Of a DNA stretch of 64,000 bases, positions 46,971-55,817 are shown piece after piece; position 1 is the first letter of the stretch; each line of letters starts with the position of its first letter. The DNA lies in contig NZ_FRCX01000005.1 of the NCBI RefSeq assembly GCF_900143065.1, forward strand, positions 124,001-188,000, written 5' to 3'. Position numbers and translations under genes: made by a program. Below the pieces are notes generated by a model. That model saw only the letters and a program-made list of their open reading frames with translations. It ran no database searches and was not told the DNA's origin. Source of the DNA: Duganella sacchari (lineage in GTDB: Bacteria > Pseudomonadota > Gammaproteobacteria > Burkholderiales > Burkholderiaceae_D).

Positions 46971-47932
46971 CAGCGCTGGGCGGAGTTGAAGAAGAACACA
47001 CCGTGCGGCGAGCGGCCTACCGGGATCAGCTTGACCACCTTGCGCGTTGGCAGGTCAATCACCGCCACCTTTTTAATCCAGCGCAGCGTGACCCACATGG
47101 TCTTGCCGTCGTCGGTCACTTCCATGCAGTCCGGGCCGCCGGGCACATTGATCTGGCCGACGTTTTCCAGTGTCTTCTGATCGATGATGTTAATCGAGTT
47201 GGACACCCGGTTGGACACATAGGTGTAGCGTCCATCGCCCGCCGAGCGGAAGTTGTGCGCGCCCTGGCCGGTCTTGATGCGCTTGACGGTCTTCTGCGCC
47301 TTCCAGTCGATGACTTCGACATAATCCGCACCCATGATGCCGACCAGCAGATACTTGTCATCCGGTGTCATGGCGATCCCCGCCGGCAGCTTGCCGACCG
47401 GGAGCGTCCACTTCAAGGTCTGCGTGCTCAGGTCAATCGCGCTGACCTGGTCGCTGCCCTGCTGGGTGATGAACACCATATTGCTGGCGGCATTGAACGC
47501 CATGTGGCTCGGCAGCTTGGGCAGCGGAATGCGCTTGGCCAGCGTCATGGCCGAGCCGTCATATTGATACAGGTCGACGCGGTCGAGACGCAGCGAGTTC
47601 GAGACAAACCACTTCTGGTCCGGCGAGAAGCCGATCTGGTAAGGATCGAGAATGTTTTTGATGGTGCGCTGTACCTGGCCGGACTTGGGGTCAAGGAAGA
47701 TCAGTTCATTCCCAACCGAGCTGGCAACAATCAGCGACTTATTGTCCGGCGTGGCCATCAGGTGGTGCGGCTCCTTGCCGACCGGGATAGTGGAGAGATC
47801 CTTGTACGTCGCCTGGTCCAGCAACTGTATGGTGGCATCACGGGAATTCAGGACAACCACGACATTGGCCTGGGCGCTGCCAACAGCCAGCAAGGCGCAG
47901 GAAAGGACGATACGGCGGAAACTGCGGAGCAT
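46970..47932 (-). CDS. YVTN-type beta-propeller periplasmic protein
   Basis: A 320-residue exported protein with a signal peptide ending near AQA (residue 22) and seven or so YVTN/WD-like blades: TIPVGKEPHHLMATPDNKSL, PVGKLPAGIAMTPDDKYLLV, GRYTYVSNRVSNSINIID, GPDCMEVTDDGKTMWVT. Such propellers usually bind partners or carry redox enzymes; the function here is unknown. It is the first gene of the five-gene operon and diverges from the FKBP gene across 90 bases. Confidence 0.88.
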   Translation of the reverse strand: MLRSFRRIVLSCALLAVGSAQANVVVVLNSRDATIQLLDQATYKDLSTIPVGKEPHHLMATPDNKSLIVASSVGNELIFLDPKSGQVQRTIKNILDPYQIGFSPDQKWFVSNSLRLDRVDLYQYDGSAMTLAKRIPLPKLPSHMAFNAASNMVFITQQGSDQVSAIDLSTQTLKWTLPVGKLPAGIAMTPDDKYLLVGIMGADYVEVIDWKAQKTVKRIKTGQGAHNFRSAGDGRYTYVSNRVSNSINIIDQKTLENVGQINVPGGPDCMEVTDDGKTMWVTLRWIKKVAVIDLPTRKVVKLIPVGRSPHGVFFFNSAQR

Positions 47933-48022
47933 GAAAAATCGCTTAGAAGAGCAAAACCTTATTTTACGTGCAAACCTGTGCCCCTGCTACAATTCGGGCC
48001 TGTTTCTAATGAAAGGAAGATC

Positions 48023-48379
48023 ATGTCCACCATCACCACTCCATCCGGTCTGCAATACATCGAACTGACCGTGGGCGAAGGCGCTGAAGCCAAAGCCGGC
48101 CAGAACGTCACCGTGCACTACACCGGCTGGCTGCAAAACGACGACGGCAGCAAAGGCCCGAAATTCGATTCGAGCAAAGACCGCAACGATCCGTTTGAAT
48201 TCGCACTGGGCGCCGGCATGGTCATCCGCGGCTGGGACGAAGGCGTGCAAGGCATGAAGATCGGCGGCGCCCGCCAGCTGATTATTCCAGCAGACCTGGG
48301 CTACGGCTCGCGCGGCGCTGGCGGCGTGATCCCGCCAAACGCAACGCTGATCTTTGACGTCGAACTGCTGGGCGTTTAA
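48023..48379 (+). CDS. FKBP-type peptidyl-prolyl cis-trans isomerase
   Basis: A 118-residue single-domain FKBP that speeds prolyl isomerisation during protein folding. The sequence SGLQYIELTVGEGAEAKAGQ, VHYTGWLQNDDG, FDSSKDRNDPFEF, GWDEGVQGMKIGGARQLIIP and YGSRGAGGVIPPNATLIFDVELL is typical. No signal peptide, so it is cytoplasmic. The ATG at 48023 follows AAAGGAAGATC; a TACAAT box at 47988-47993 is a probable -10. Confidence 0.95.
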   Translation: MSTITTPSGLQYIELTVGEGAEAKAGQNVTVHYTGWLQNDDGSKGPKFDSSKDRNDPFEFALGAGMVIRGWDEGVQGMKIGGARQLIIPADLGYGSRGAGGVIPPNATLIFDVELLGV

Positions 48380-48386
48380 TTCAGGC

Positions 48387-49175
48387 TTAGCGCTGCCAGT
48401 TCCTGCGCAGCGCTTCCAGTTCGGCCCGCGTGTCAAGCATGCCGCCGACGATGCGCTGGTCGATCGCTTCCAGCAGCGCCGTCGGCATCTCCGTCCCCGC
48501 CATGCGGTAATTGCCCATCGCCGGCAGCGGCCGCGGATTTTGCACCAGCACCGGTATGCGCCACTCCTCGCTGGCGCGGCAAGCTATCCCCACCAGATCC
48601 TGCGCCATGCCCACCAGCGTAAAGCTGCGGCAGTAGCTGCCCTCATTCGACAAGAAGCTCAATCCCACGCGCACTTCGCCATCCGATGGCGCCGCACCGC
48701 CGAGCTGCTGACTCAGCGCGATGGCCAGCCTGCCCTGCGCCACCAGCAAGCCATTGCGGCTTGCCACTTCCGTTGGCGCCGGCGCCGGATCGCCAAACCA
48801 GTTCGGCTGCCAGCGCGACAGACCAAACTTGCCGGCGGCCAGACCCAGCACCATCACCAGCGCCAGGGCGCTCCATTCCAGCCAGCTCCAGTGCCGGCGC
48901 GCGGCCTTGCGCGCCGCCTGCTGCGAGGCCAGGCGCTGCGCGCGCACCGCCGACAGCTGCACCACCTTGGCATTGACTTGTGCGCCGACGCGCGCGCGCC
49001 GGCCGGCAGGATTGTGCTGATCGGCATACACGCCCTCATCGCGCGCGGCGCGCAAACGGGCGACGCGGCGCGTCAGGTTGCTGTCCTGGCGCATGGCAGC
49101 CTCCACCGCAAGACGGGTAGTCTCGTCCAGTTCGCCGTCGGCGTATGCGATCAGTGTCTCGTCTGAAAAGCTCAT
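48387..49175 (-). CDS. Anti-sigma factor-like membrane protein
   Basis: A 262-residue protein. A short N-terminal domain (LIAYADGELDETTRLAVEAAM) resembles anti-sigma factors, though without the HxxxCxxC zinc motif, followed by a basic segment, one membrane helix near residues 100-120 (LEWSALALVMVLGLAAGKFG) and a periplasmic part. The usual co-transcribed ECF sigma gene is not next to it, so the partner, if any, lies elsewhere. Convergent with the FKBP gene with a 7-base gap. Function inferred. Confidence 0.72.
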   Translation of the reverse strand: MSFSDETLIAYADGELDETTRLAVEAAMRQDSNLTRRVARLRAARDEGVYADQHNPAGRRARVGAQVNAKVVQLSAVRAQRLASQQAARKAARRHWSWLEWSALALVMVLGLAAGKFGLSRWQPNWFGDPAPAPTEVASRNGLLVAQGRLAIALSQQLGGAAPSDGEVRVGLSFLSNEGSYCRSFTLVGMAQDLVGIACRASEEWRIPVLVQNPRPLPAMGNYRMAGTEMPTALLEAIDQRIVGGMLDTRAELEALRRNWQR

Positions 49176-49379
49176 GATCCCGTCCTTTAGACGTTCATCA
49201 TAAACCTTTTTTTCTTCATGATGCTGGATTGCAGAAATGACGTAAGCCCTTTAAATACAAGGCTTTATTTGCGCTGCAACGCAGCGAGACAATAAATATA
49301 AGGCTTACTTCATACAGAAACCATTACTTTTAACAATATTTATGCTAATCTGCGCGCTCCAATAACCAAGGAGGTAGTA

Positions 49380-49667
49380 ATGAAAAAAGGCGAACTGATT
49401 GCAGAATTTGCGAAACGCACCGAGCTGTCCGCTGCTGCCGCCAACGGCGCAGTGAACACTCTGATCGCCATCATCACTGAGCGTCTGAAAAAAGGCGATT
49501 CGGTAGGCATCACCGGCTTCGGCACCTTCTCCGTAGCCAAGCGCGCTGCACGTAAAGGCCGCAATCCTGCAACCGGCGAAGCGATCAAGATCGCCGCGTC
49601 GAAAACCCCGAAATTCTCGGCTGGCGCCACGCTGAAATCGGCAGTCAACCCGACCAAGAAGAAGTAA
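49380..49667 (+). CDS. hup: HU-type nucleoid protein
   Basis: A 95-residue HU-family protein that binds and bends DNA: MKKGELIAEFAKRTELS, GITGFGTFSVAKRAARKGRNPATGE with the DNA-binding arm RNPATGE, and a Lys-rich C-terminus. It could equally be an IHF-like paralogue, but the single chain without IHF signatures favours HU. The ATG at 49380 follows a strong ribosome site, AAGGAGGTAGTA. Confidence 0.93.
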   Translation: MKKGELIAEFAKRTELSAAAANGAVNTLIAIITERLKKGDSVGITGFGTFSVAKRAARKGRNPATGEAIKIAASKTPKFSAGATLKSAVNPTKKK

Positions 49668-49835
49668 TTCTTCCGGAGTTTTACGCAGTGCCTGTCTAGG
49701 GCATCGGCAACGGCGGTTCATGCAGGCTTGGTCCTGAATGAGCCGCCGTTCTGTTTTTGGAGCGCGTCCTCTAGCGGTTTTGATGGCCGCTGCGGTTATG
49801 ATGGCGCATCAACCTATTACACCAAGGAGCGCGGT

Positions 49836-50087
49836 ATGAGTTTGCAAGAACAATTTGACCAGGCCCAGGCGGACTCGAAAAATCTGCCGGAGCGTCCAGA
49901 CAACATGACCCTGCTGAAGATCTACGCGCTGTTCAAACAGGCGTCCAGCGGTGATGCCACCGGCGACCGTCCCGGCATGACCGACTTCGTCGGCCGCGCC
50001 AAATACGATGCATGGGCTGAGCTCAAAGGCAAAACCCAGGACGAAGCAAAACAGCTGTACATCGACCTGATCGAAGATCTGAAGTAA
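49836..50087 (+). CDS. Acyl-CoA-binding protein
   Basis: An 83-residue protein with the acyl-CoA-binding fold: LQEQFDQAQADSKNLPERPD, MTLLKIYALFKQASSGD, and the characteristic DFVGRAKYDAWAELKGKTQDEAKQLY. It binds long-chain acyl-CoA esters in the cytoplasm. Only some bacteria have it. The ATG at 49836 follows CCAAGGAGCGCGGT. It ends before a terminator shared with a convergent gene. Confidence 0.94.
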   Translation: MSLQEQFDQAQADSKNLPERPDNMTLLKIYALFKQASSGDATGDRPGMTDFVGRAKYDAWAELKGKTQDEAKQLYIDLIEDLK

Positions 50088-50102
50088 TCACTCTGACGTC
50101 AT

Positions 50103-50134
50103 AAAAAAAGGCCCTTTAATCTAAAGGGCCTTTT
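50103..50134. terminator. Bidirectional terminator after the acyl-CoA-binding protein gene
   Basis: AAAGGCCCTTT and AAAGGGCCTTTT form a perfect stem with a 5-base loop, flanked by A and T runs on both sides, between two convergent genes. Confidence 0.88.
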
Positions 50135-50154
50135 GCTTTGGTGCAGATGATTTA

Positions 50155-50913
50155 TCAGGCTTTGCGGCGACGCGCCAGTACGCCCATGATGCCCAGGCCA
50201 GCCAGCAGCATGGCATAGGTTTCCGGCTCAGGTACAGCCGCAATGCTGAATGCGGTGATGCGCTGGTCGGCGTCGGTGCCGCCGGTGCCGCCGGTGAAGC
50301 CGATATACATGCTGCTGCCGAACTTGGCGCTCAGGTCCACTACCTTGCTGTCACTGATGCTGTACGAGGTGTTAGTGCTGCCATCGAGGAAGTTGCCGCT
50401 CAGGGTCAGCACATGGGTGGTGGCGTTGTAGCTCACGGTCTCGGTGCCGGTCACATTGTTCGACGCGCCCAGGTTGAACGGGCCGGTCTTCAAGCCCTGC
50501 ACCACGCCGTTGGTGCTCAGGCCGTAGTCATTGTTATGCCAGCTGCGGATTACCGAACCCACTGCGCTCGAACCCGAGCCGCCGATATTCCAGTAACCGA
50601 CATCGCCGCCGCCATTGCCGGTGACGTTGTTGCCGGCATTCTGGAACGCCAGCGCGATACCGTCCGCCATTTTGCCGCTATCGTTCCCCAGCAGCGAGAA
50701 CGAGAAACTGGTGCTGAACGACTGCGAAGTCGAGATGGAATTCTTGACCCAGCCAGCGCCCGACTGGCTGGTGGTGTGGGTCAGTTGCAGCTGGTTGCCC
50801 ACCAGCGCGGCGCTGCCCGCCAGATTCAGCGTCGACAGGTCGATCACGGCGGCCGAGGCCGGTGCAGTGAAAGCAGCAGCAACAACAGCAGAAACGGCAA
50901 GCATGGAACGCAT
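50155..50913 (-). CDS. PEP-CTERM exported protein with a lectin-like fold
   Basis: A 252-residue secreted protein: signal peptide to about residue 22 (VSAVVAAAFTAPASAA), a beta-rich body typical of L-type lectin-domain proteins (SFSFSLLGNDSGKMADGIAL, FQNAGNN, NDYGLSTNGV) and the PEP-CTERM sorting signal VPEPETYAMLLAGLGIMG followed by ARRRKA. PEP-CTERM proteins are processed by exosortase and are linked to exopolysaccharide. No exosortase gene is in the window. Its sugar ligand, if any, is unknown. Confidence 0.88.
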   Translation of the reverse strand: MRSMLAVSAVVAAAFTAPASAAVIDLSTLNLAGSAALVGNQLQLTHTTSQSGAGWVKNSISTSQSFSTSFSFSLLGNDSGKMADGIALAFQNAGNNVTGNGGGDVGYWNIGGSGSSAVGSVIRSWHNNDYGLSTNGVVQGLKTGPFNLGASNNVTGTETVSYNATTHVLTLSGNFLDGSTNTSYSISDSKVVDLSAKFGSSMYIGFTGGTGGTDADQRITAFSIAAVPEPETYAMLLAGLGIMGVLARRRKA

Positions 50914-51018
50914 GGGAATTCCTTCAGTTAGTAAAAGAATGACATTGATTGGAAACGATTATTACACGACCCATGCATGCCTGCAATTAAATTTTGCAAA
51001 CAACAACTATAATTTCAT

Positions 51019-51297
51019 TTAAGAAACAAACAATTTACGCATTTTCTCCGTCACCTTGGCCTCCACCGCTGCCGCCATCATGCTGATCGGGAAGCCCAAA
51101 GCGATCTGCAACTGGGCCTGGTTGGGCCGCAAGGTCAGCGCGCCATTGACGCCGCTACGCTCGAAACGCAGCACGTCGCCGTCCCAGCGGCAAGTCAGTT
51201 CGAATTGTTCGGCCAGCTTGTCGGCCACTTGCTGGGCGGCCGCGCGGGCCTGTTCCGGCGCCAGGTGATGCTCCTGAACGATGTTGATGTCGGCCAT
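51019..51297 (-). CDS. Polyhydroxyalkanoic acid system family protein
   Basis: A 92-residue protein of the PHA_gran_rgn family: MADINIVQEHHLAPEQARA, followed by GALTLRPNQAQLQIALGFP and EAKVTEKMRKLF. Members are linked with PHA granules or metabolism. phaZ lies 2 kb away. The ATG at 51297 follows GAGGGAGCCGC; the longer frame upstream lacks a ribosome site. Confidence 0.85.
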   Translation of the reverse strand: MADINIVQEHHLAPEQARAAAQQVADKLAEQFELTCRWDGDVLRFERSGVNGALTLRPNQAQLQIALGFPISMMAAAVEAKVTEKMRKLFVS

Positions 51298-51407
51298 GCG
51301 GCTCCCTCTGCTCAAAATAAACAAAGGCGCAATGATGCCAGTTGCGTCCGTGGCGCGCCAGTTTACAAGGGGGTTGAGGAAGTGTTTCGCTTTCCCCGAA
51401 TGAATTT

Positions 51408-51464
51408 GCTTATATGTATTGTATATAAGCGCTGTTTGTGAGAAATAGCGAATTACCTTAAAAT
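51408..51464 (+). promoter_or_regulatory. Probable fdxA promoter with an upstream palindrome
   Basis: TTGTGA (51436-51441) and TAAAAT (51459-51464) are 17 bases apart. Just upstream, GCTTATAT (51408-51415) and ATATAAGC (51423-51430) form a perfect 8-bp inverted repeat, a candidate activator site. The start codon is about 75 bases downstream. Confidence 0.5.
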
Positions 51465-51539
51465 ACAGTGCTTTGCCGAGGTTAGCCAGGCACCGCCCCG
51501 CCGCCGACGCCGCTGCACACCAACATTGATAGGACTGTT

Positions 51540-51863
51540 ATGACCCACGTTGTCACCGAATCTTGCATCAGCTGCCGTTACACGGATTGCGTCGATGTTT
51601 GCCCGGTAGATTGTTTCCGCCAAGGCCCAAACTTCCTCGCCATCGATCCTGACGAGTGCATCGACTGCGCAGTCTGCGTTGCCGAATGCCCAGTGAACGC
51701 GATTTACGCAGAAGAAGATGTCCCAGGCGATCAACAGCAGTTTATCAAGATCAACGTTGAGCTGGCACGTAAATGGCCTTCGATCACCAAGACGGTCGCT
51801 CCGATGGCGGAAGCGGACCAGTTCAAGGACGTCAAAGAAAAACTGCACCTGCTGGTACGCTAA
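51540..51863 (+). CDS. fdxA: Ferredoxin FdxA (7Fe-8S type)
   Basis: A 107-residue ferredoxin with cluster ligands CISCRYTDCVDVCPVDC and CIDCAVCVAECP and the C-terminal extension of the FdxA family (PMAEADQFKDVKEKLHLL). It is a low-potential electron carrier. It lies 47 bases upstream of a ferredoxin-NADP reductase gene in the same orientation, which probably supplies its electrons. Confidence 0.95.
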   Translation: MTHVVTESCISCRYTDCVDVCPVDCFRQGPNFLAIDPDECIDCAVCVAECPVNAIYAEEDVPGDQQQFIKINVELARKWPSITKTVAPMAEADQFKDVKEKLHLLVR

Positions 51864-51910
51864 GCTGAGTAAAGCGCTGCTGCCACACTGAAATCACAGG
51901 AAACCCACGT

Positions 51911-52978
51911 ATGAATAGTACCGTTACACCTACTGGCGTCATCGAAGCCGATGCCGTCATCATTGGCGCCGGCCCGGTCGGCCTGTTCCAGGTCTTCGAA
52001 CTCGGCCTGCTGGAAATCAAAGCCCACGTGATCGATTCGCTGAACGCGGTGGGTGGACAGTGCGTGGAACTGTATCCTGACAAACCAATTTACGACATCC
52101 CCGCGGTACCATCGTGCACCGGCCAGGAACTGACCGACAACCTGCTCAAGCAGATCGAGCCGTTCGAGCCGACCTTCCACCTGGGCCAGGAAGTGACCAA
52201 GGTCGAGCGCCGCGACGACGGCCGCTTCGACGTCGAAACCACGCTCGGCACCAAGTTCATCACCAAGACCATCTTCATCGCCGCCGGCGTCGGTTCGTTC
52301 CAGGCCCGTACGCTGAAAGTCGACGGCATTGAAGTGTTCGAAGGCAGCCAGCTGCACTACAAGGTCAAGGATCCGGCGCAGTTCGAAGGCAAGAACCTGG
52401 TCATCTGCGGCGGCGGCGACTCCGCGCTGGACTGGGCCCTGAACTTCGTCGGCAAAGCCGAATCGGTCGTGCTGCTGCACCGGCGCGAAGATTTCCGCGC
52501 CGCGCCAGCCTCGGTGGCCAAGATGAAAGCCCTGTGCGACGACTACGAAATGCAGCTGCTGATCGGTACCGCCACCGGCTTTGAAACCTCGGAAGATGGC
52601 AAGCTGGAGCACCTGAAGGTCACCGCTGCCGACGGCGTCACCCGCCGTGTGCCGCTGGACATGCTGCTGGTGTTCTACGGCCTGTCGCCGAAACTGGGGC
52701 CGATCGCTGAATGGGGCCTGGACATCGAGCGCCGCCAGCTGAAAGTGCAGAACACCGAGAAGTTCGAGACCAACGTCCCGGGCATCTTTGCGGTGGGCGA
52801 CATCAACACCTACCCCGGCAAGAAAAAACTGATCCTGTCGGGCTTCCACGAAGCAGCGCTGGCCGCCTTTGGCGCCGCCCCGTACATCTTCCCGGACAAG
52901 AAGATCCACATGCAGTACACCACCACCTCGCCGAAGCTGCACAAAGTGCTGGGCGTGGAAACGCCAGTCTTCGACTGA
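51911..52978 (+). CDS. Ferredoxin-NADP+ reductase, thioredoxin reductase-like
   Basis: A 355-residue flavoprotein with an FAD site [18 protein letters not shown] (residues 17-34), [18 protein letters not shown], an NADPH site [15 protein letters not shown] and [20 protein letters not shown]. The redox CxxC of thioredoxin reductase is absent, which marks the TrxR-like ferredoxin-NADP reductases (FNR). Following fdxA, the pair forms a ferredoxin electron module. A strong terminator follows. Confidence 0.93.
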   Translation: MNSTVTPTGVIEADAVIIGAGPVGLFQVFELGLLEIKAHVIDSLNAVGGQCVELYPDKPIYDIPAVPSCTGQELTDNLLKQIEPFEPTFHLGQEVTKVERRDDGRFDVETTLGTKFITKTIFIAAGVGSFQARTLKVDGIEVFEGSQLHYKVKDPAQFEGKNLVICGGGDSALDWALNFVGKAESVVLLHRREDFRAAPASVAKMKALCDDYEMQLLIGTATGFETSEDGKLEHLKVTAADGVTRRVPLDMLLVFYGLSPKLGPIAEWGLDIERRQLKVQNTEKFETNVPGIFAVGDINTYPGKKKLILSGFHEAALAAFGAAPYIFPDKKIHMQYTTTSPKLHKVLGVETPVFD

Positions 52979-52998
52979 ACGACAAGCAACTGTCCTAC

Positions 52999-53027
52999 AA
53001 AAAAGCAGCGGAAACGCTGCTTTTTTT
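52999..53027 (+). terminator. Terminator after the ferredoxin reductase gene
   Basis: AAAGCAGCG, loop GAAA and CGCTGC are followed by seven T. It lies 20 bases after the stop. Confidence 0.9.
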
Positions 53028-53192
53028 ATGCCCAAACCAGTATTATTCTTTCTTACAAGATTGCCTGTGGATTCCACGTAGTCTTGCCAATCAGCACAAG
53101 GAAATGCTTTAACGACACGGCCACAGCTCTTATAATTTGGCTTATGATGTCAGCTATTGGTGCATCGCACCAAGCTCACCCCGGGATGCCTT

Positions 53193-54428
53193 ATGCTCTA
53201 CCAACTCCATGAAATGCAGCGCTCCTTCCTCACGCCACTGATGCAGTGGGCGGACGCTTCTTCGAAACTGTTCACCAATCCGGTATCGCCATTCGCCCAT
53301 ACGCCGTTCTCGCAGCGCATCGCTGCCGGCTACGAACTGATGTACCGCCTGGGCAAGGACTACGAGAAACCAGCATTTGAAATCGACAGCACCGAAATCA
53401 AGGGTGCAACTGTCGGCATCATCGAACACGTGGCCGTGAACAAACCGTTCTGCCGCCTGATCCACTTTAAAAAAGACCTGGACGATAAAAAGTTCAAGGC
53501 TCTCAAACAGCCGACCGTGCTGCTGGTGGCGCCGCTGTCCGGCCACCACTCGACGCTGCTGCGCGATACCGTGCGCGGCCTGATCGTCGACCACGACGTC
53601 TACATCACCGACTGGACCGATGCCCGCATGGTGCCGATGTCGGAAGGCCCGTTCCACCTGGACGACTACATCTACTACGTGCAGGACTTCATCCGCCTGC
53701 TGGGACCGGACGTCCACGTGATTTCCGTGTGCCAGCCGACCGTGCCAGTGCTGGCCGCCATCGCGCTGATGGCCAGCGACAATGATCCCAAGCTGCCCAA
53801 GACCATGACCATGATGGGCGGCCCGATCGATCCACGCCGCTCGCCAACGCAAGTCAACAACCTGGCCACCGAGAAAAAGTTCTCGTGGTTTGAAAACACC
53901 GTGATCTACTCGGTGCCGCCGAACTACCCGGGCTTTGGCCGCAAGGTCTATCCAGGCTTCCTGCAGCACGCCGGCTTCATCGCCATGAACCCGGGCCGCC
54001 ACGCGCAGAGCCACCGCGACTTCTACAACCACCTGGTGGAAGGCGACGAGGAAACCGCAGAATCGCACCGCAAGTTCTACGACGAATACAACGCCGTGCT
54101 GGACATGCCTGCCGAGTACTACCTGGACACCATCAAGACCGTGTTCCAGGACCACGCGCTGCCGAAAGGCGAATGGCTGGTCGGCGGCAAGCTGGTGCGC
54201 CCGCAGGACATCCAGAACGTGGCCCTGTTCACCGTCGAAGGCGAGCTGGATGACATCTCCGGCGCCGGCCAGACCCAGGCCGCGCACGACCTGTGCACTG
54301 GCATCCCGGCCGACAAGCAGCAGGACCTGGTGGTGCAAGGCGCTGGCCACTACGGCATCTTCTCCGGCCGCCGCTGGCGCCAGATGGTGTGCCCGCAGAT
54401 CACCGAGTTCATCAAGAAACACGGCTGA
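53193..54428 (+). CDS. phaZ: Intracellular polyhydroxyalkanoate depolymerase
   Basis: It breaks down stored PHA/PHB granules when carbon is short. The 411-residue protein begins MLYQLHEMQRSFLTPLMQWA (Ralstonia PhaZ-like), has the nucleophile Cys180 in VISVCQPTVPVL, an Asp in EGELDDISGAGQT and a His in GAGHYGIFSGRRW, the Cys-Asp-His triad of this family. The ATG at 53193 gives the family's length; the frame opens 36 bases earlier without a good start. A small PHA-system gene lies nearby. Confidence 0.96.
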   Translation: MLYQLHEMQRSFLTPLMQWADASSKLFTNPVSPFAHTPFSQRIAAGYELMYRLGKDYEKPAFEIDSTEIKGATVGIIEHVAVNKPFCRLIHFKKDLDDKKFKALKQPTVLLVAPLSGHHSTLLRDTVRGLIVDHDVYITDWTDARMVPMSEGPFHLDDYIYYVQDFIRLLGPDVHVISVCQPTVPVLAAIALMASDNDPKLPKTMTMMGGPIDPRRSPTQVNNLATEKKFSWFENTVIYSVPPNYPGFGRKVYPGFLQHAGFIAMNPGRHAQSHRDFYNHLVEGDEETAESHRKFYDEYNAVLDMPAEYYLDTIKTVFQDHALPKGEWLVGGKLVRPQDIQNVALFTVEGELDDISGAGQTQAAHDLCTGIPADKQQDLVVQGAGHYGIFSGRRWRQMVCPQITEFIKKHG

Positions 54429-54440
54429 TAACATGGTCTT

Positions 54441-54465
54441 ACGCCCCGTTCAACGGGGCGTTTTA
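54441..54465 (+). terminator. Terminator of phaZ
   Basis: ACGCCCCG, loop TTCAA and CGGGGCGT are followed by TTTT. A TATAAT at 54467-54472 just beyond may be the -10 of the rnfB promoter. Confidence 0.8.
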
Positions 54466-54498
54466 CTATAATGGCGTTTTATCGCCATCCGCCAAGCC

Positions 54499-55173
54499 GT
54501 GCCCACCTCCCCATCCCTTGCCGACCGCATCGAAGATGCCCTGCCGCAGACGCAATGCACCAAATGCGGCTTTGACGGCTGCCGCCCGTATGCGCAAGCC
54601 ATTGCCGCCGGCACGGCCGAGATCAACCAGTGCCCGCCAGGAGGTGCCGAAGGCATAGCGCGCCTGTCGTCCGTCACCGGCCGCAAGGTGATTCCGCTGA
54701 ATCCCGTGAATGGACTGGAGCGGCCGCGCGCGGTCGCCTACATCGACGAATCGCTGTGCATCGGCTGCACGCTGTGCATCCAGGCCTGCCCGGTGGACGC
54801 CATCATCGGCGCGGGCAAGTTGATGCACACCGTGGTGCCGTCGCTGTGCACCGGCTGCGACCTGTGCGTCTCACCCTGCCCGGTCGATTGCATCGTGATG
54901 TACCCGGTCACTGAAACCACGGGCTGGGACGCGTGGACGCAGGCCGACGCCAACGCCGCGCGCGAGCGCCACGACTTCCGCACCATGCGCCTCCAGCGCG
55001 ACAAACAGGAAAACGATGCGCGCCTGGCCGAGAAGGCCAAGTCCAAGATGGAGAAAGTGAATGCCATCGATCCTGCCGACGTCGAATCGGCCGCCGCGCT
55101 GGAACGCAAACGCGCCATCATCGCCGCTGCCATGGAACGCGCGCGCCTCAACAAAGAATCCGAGAACAAATGA
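54499..55173 (+). CDS. rnfB: RnfB-like iron-sulfur protein
   Basis: A 224-residue protein with a 4Fe-4S domain ([13 protein letters not shown] plus a Cys in INQCPPGG) and two ferredoxin-like clusters, [12 protein letters not shown] and [12 protein letters not shown], followed by a charged coiled coil. It matches RnfB/RsxB but lacks the N-terminal membrane helix of the Rnf complex, and no other rnf genes are present. In beta-proteobacteria such solo RnfB genes often precede nth. The start is GTG at 54499. Its role in electron transfer is unclear. Confidence 0.85.
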   Translation: MPTSPSLADRIEDALPQTQCTKCGFDGCRPYAQAIAAGTAEINQCPPGGAEGIARLSSVTGRKVIPLNPVNGLERPRAVAYIDESLCIGCTLCIQACPVDAIIGAGKLMHTVVPSLCTGCDLCVSPCPVDCIVMYPVTETTGWDAWTQADANAARERHDFRTMRLQRDKQENDARLAEKAKSKMEKVNAIDPADVESAAALERKRAIIAAAMERARLNKESENK

Positions 55174-55817
55174 ACGCAGCCAAACGCTACGAAATGTTTG
55201 TGCGCTTCCGCGCCGCCAACCCCAAACCAGAAACTGAACTTGCATACACCACGCCGTTCGAACTGCTGATCGCCGTGCTGCTGTCGGCGCAGGCGACCGA
55301 CGTCGGCGTCAACAAAGCCACGCGCAAGCTGTATCCGGTGGCGAACACGCCGCAGGCGATACTGGATCTGGGACTGGAAGAACTGACCGAATACATCCGC
55401 ACCATCGGCCTGTACAAGACCAAGGCCAAGAACGTGATGGCGACGTGCCAGATGCTGGTCGAGCTGCATGGCGGCGAAGTGCCGCAGGATAGGGAATCGC
55501 TGGAAGCCCTGCCGGGCGTCGGCCGCAAGACCGCCAACGTGGTGCTGAATACAGCGTTTGGCCAGCCCACGATGGCGGTGGACACCCACATCTTCCGCGT
55601 GTCCAACCGCACCGGCCTGGCGCCGGGCAAGAACGTCGACATCGTCGAACAGAAGCTGCTGAAATTCGTGCCGAAAGAATTCCTGCAGGACGCCCACCAC
55701 TGGCTGATCCTGCACGGCCGCTACACCTGCAAGGCGCGCAAGCCGGAATGCTGGAACTGCATCCAGGTTGACCTGTGCGACTACCGCAGCAAGACACCCG
55801 CACCTGCAGGCGCTTAA
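55170..55817 (+). CDS. nth: Endonuclease III
   Basis: A DNA glycosylase/AP lyase that removes oxidised pyrimidines in base excision repair. The 215-residue protein has the helix-hairpin-helix [12 protein letters not shown] with the catalytic Lys120, Asp138 in AVDTHIFRV, and a C-terminal 4Fe-4S ligand set (C-x6-C-x2-C-x5-[18 protein letters not shown]). Its ATG overlaps the rnfB stop by four bases, so it is translationally coupled; the RnfB-like protein may relate to its cluster or electrons, but this is speculation. Convergent with proB, overlapping it by four bases. Confidence 0.96.
   Translation: MNAAKRYEMFVRFRAANPKPETELAYTTPFELLIAVLLSAQATDVGVNKATRKLYPVANTPQAILDLGLEELTEYIRTIGLYKTKAKNVMATCQMLVELHGGEVPQDRESLEALPGVGRKTANVVLNTAFGQPTMAVDTHIFRVSNRTGLAPGKNVDIVEQKLLKFVPKEFLQDAHHWLILHGRYTCKARKPECWNCIQVDLCDYRSKTPAPAGA

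Noticed and set aside
46970..48022. Upstream extension of the FKBP frame to 47003
   Set aside because: The extension runs antisense to the YVTN gene; the FKBP domain starts at 48023 with a good ribosome site.
54499..55173. Part of a complete Rnf complex
   Set aside because: No rnfA, C, D, G or E gene follows; nth comes next, as in many beta-proteobacteria with solo rnfB.
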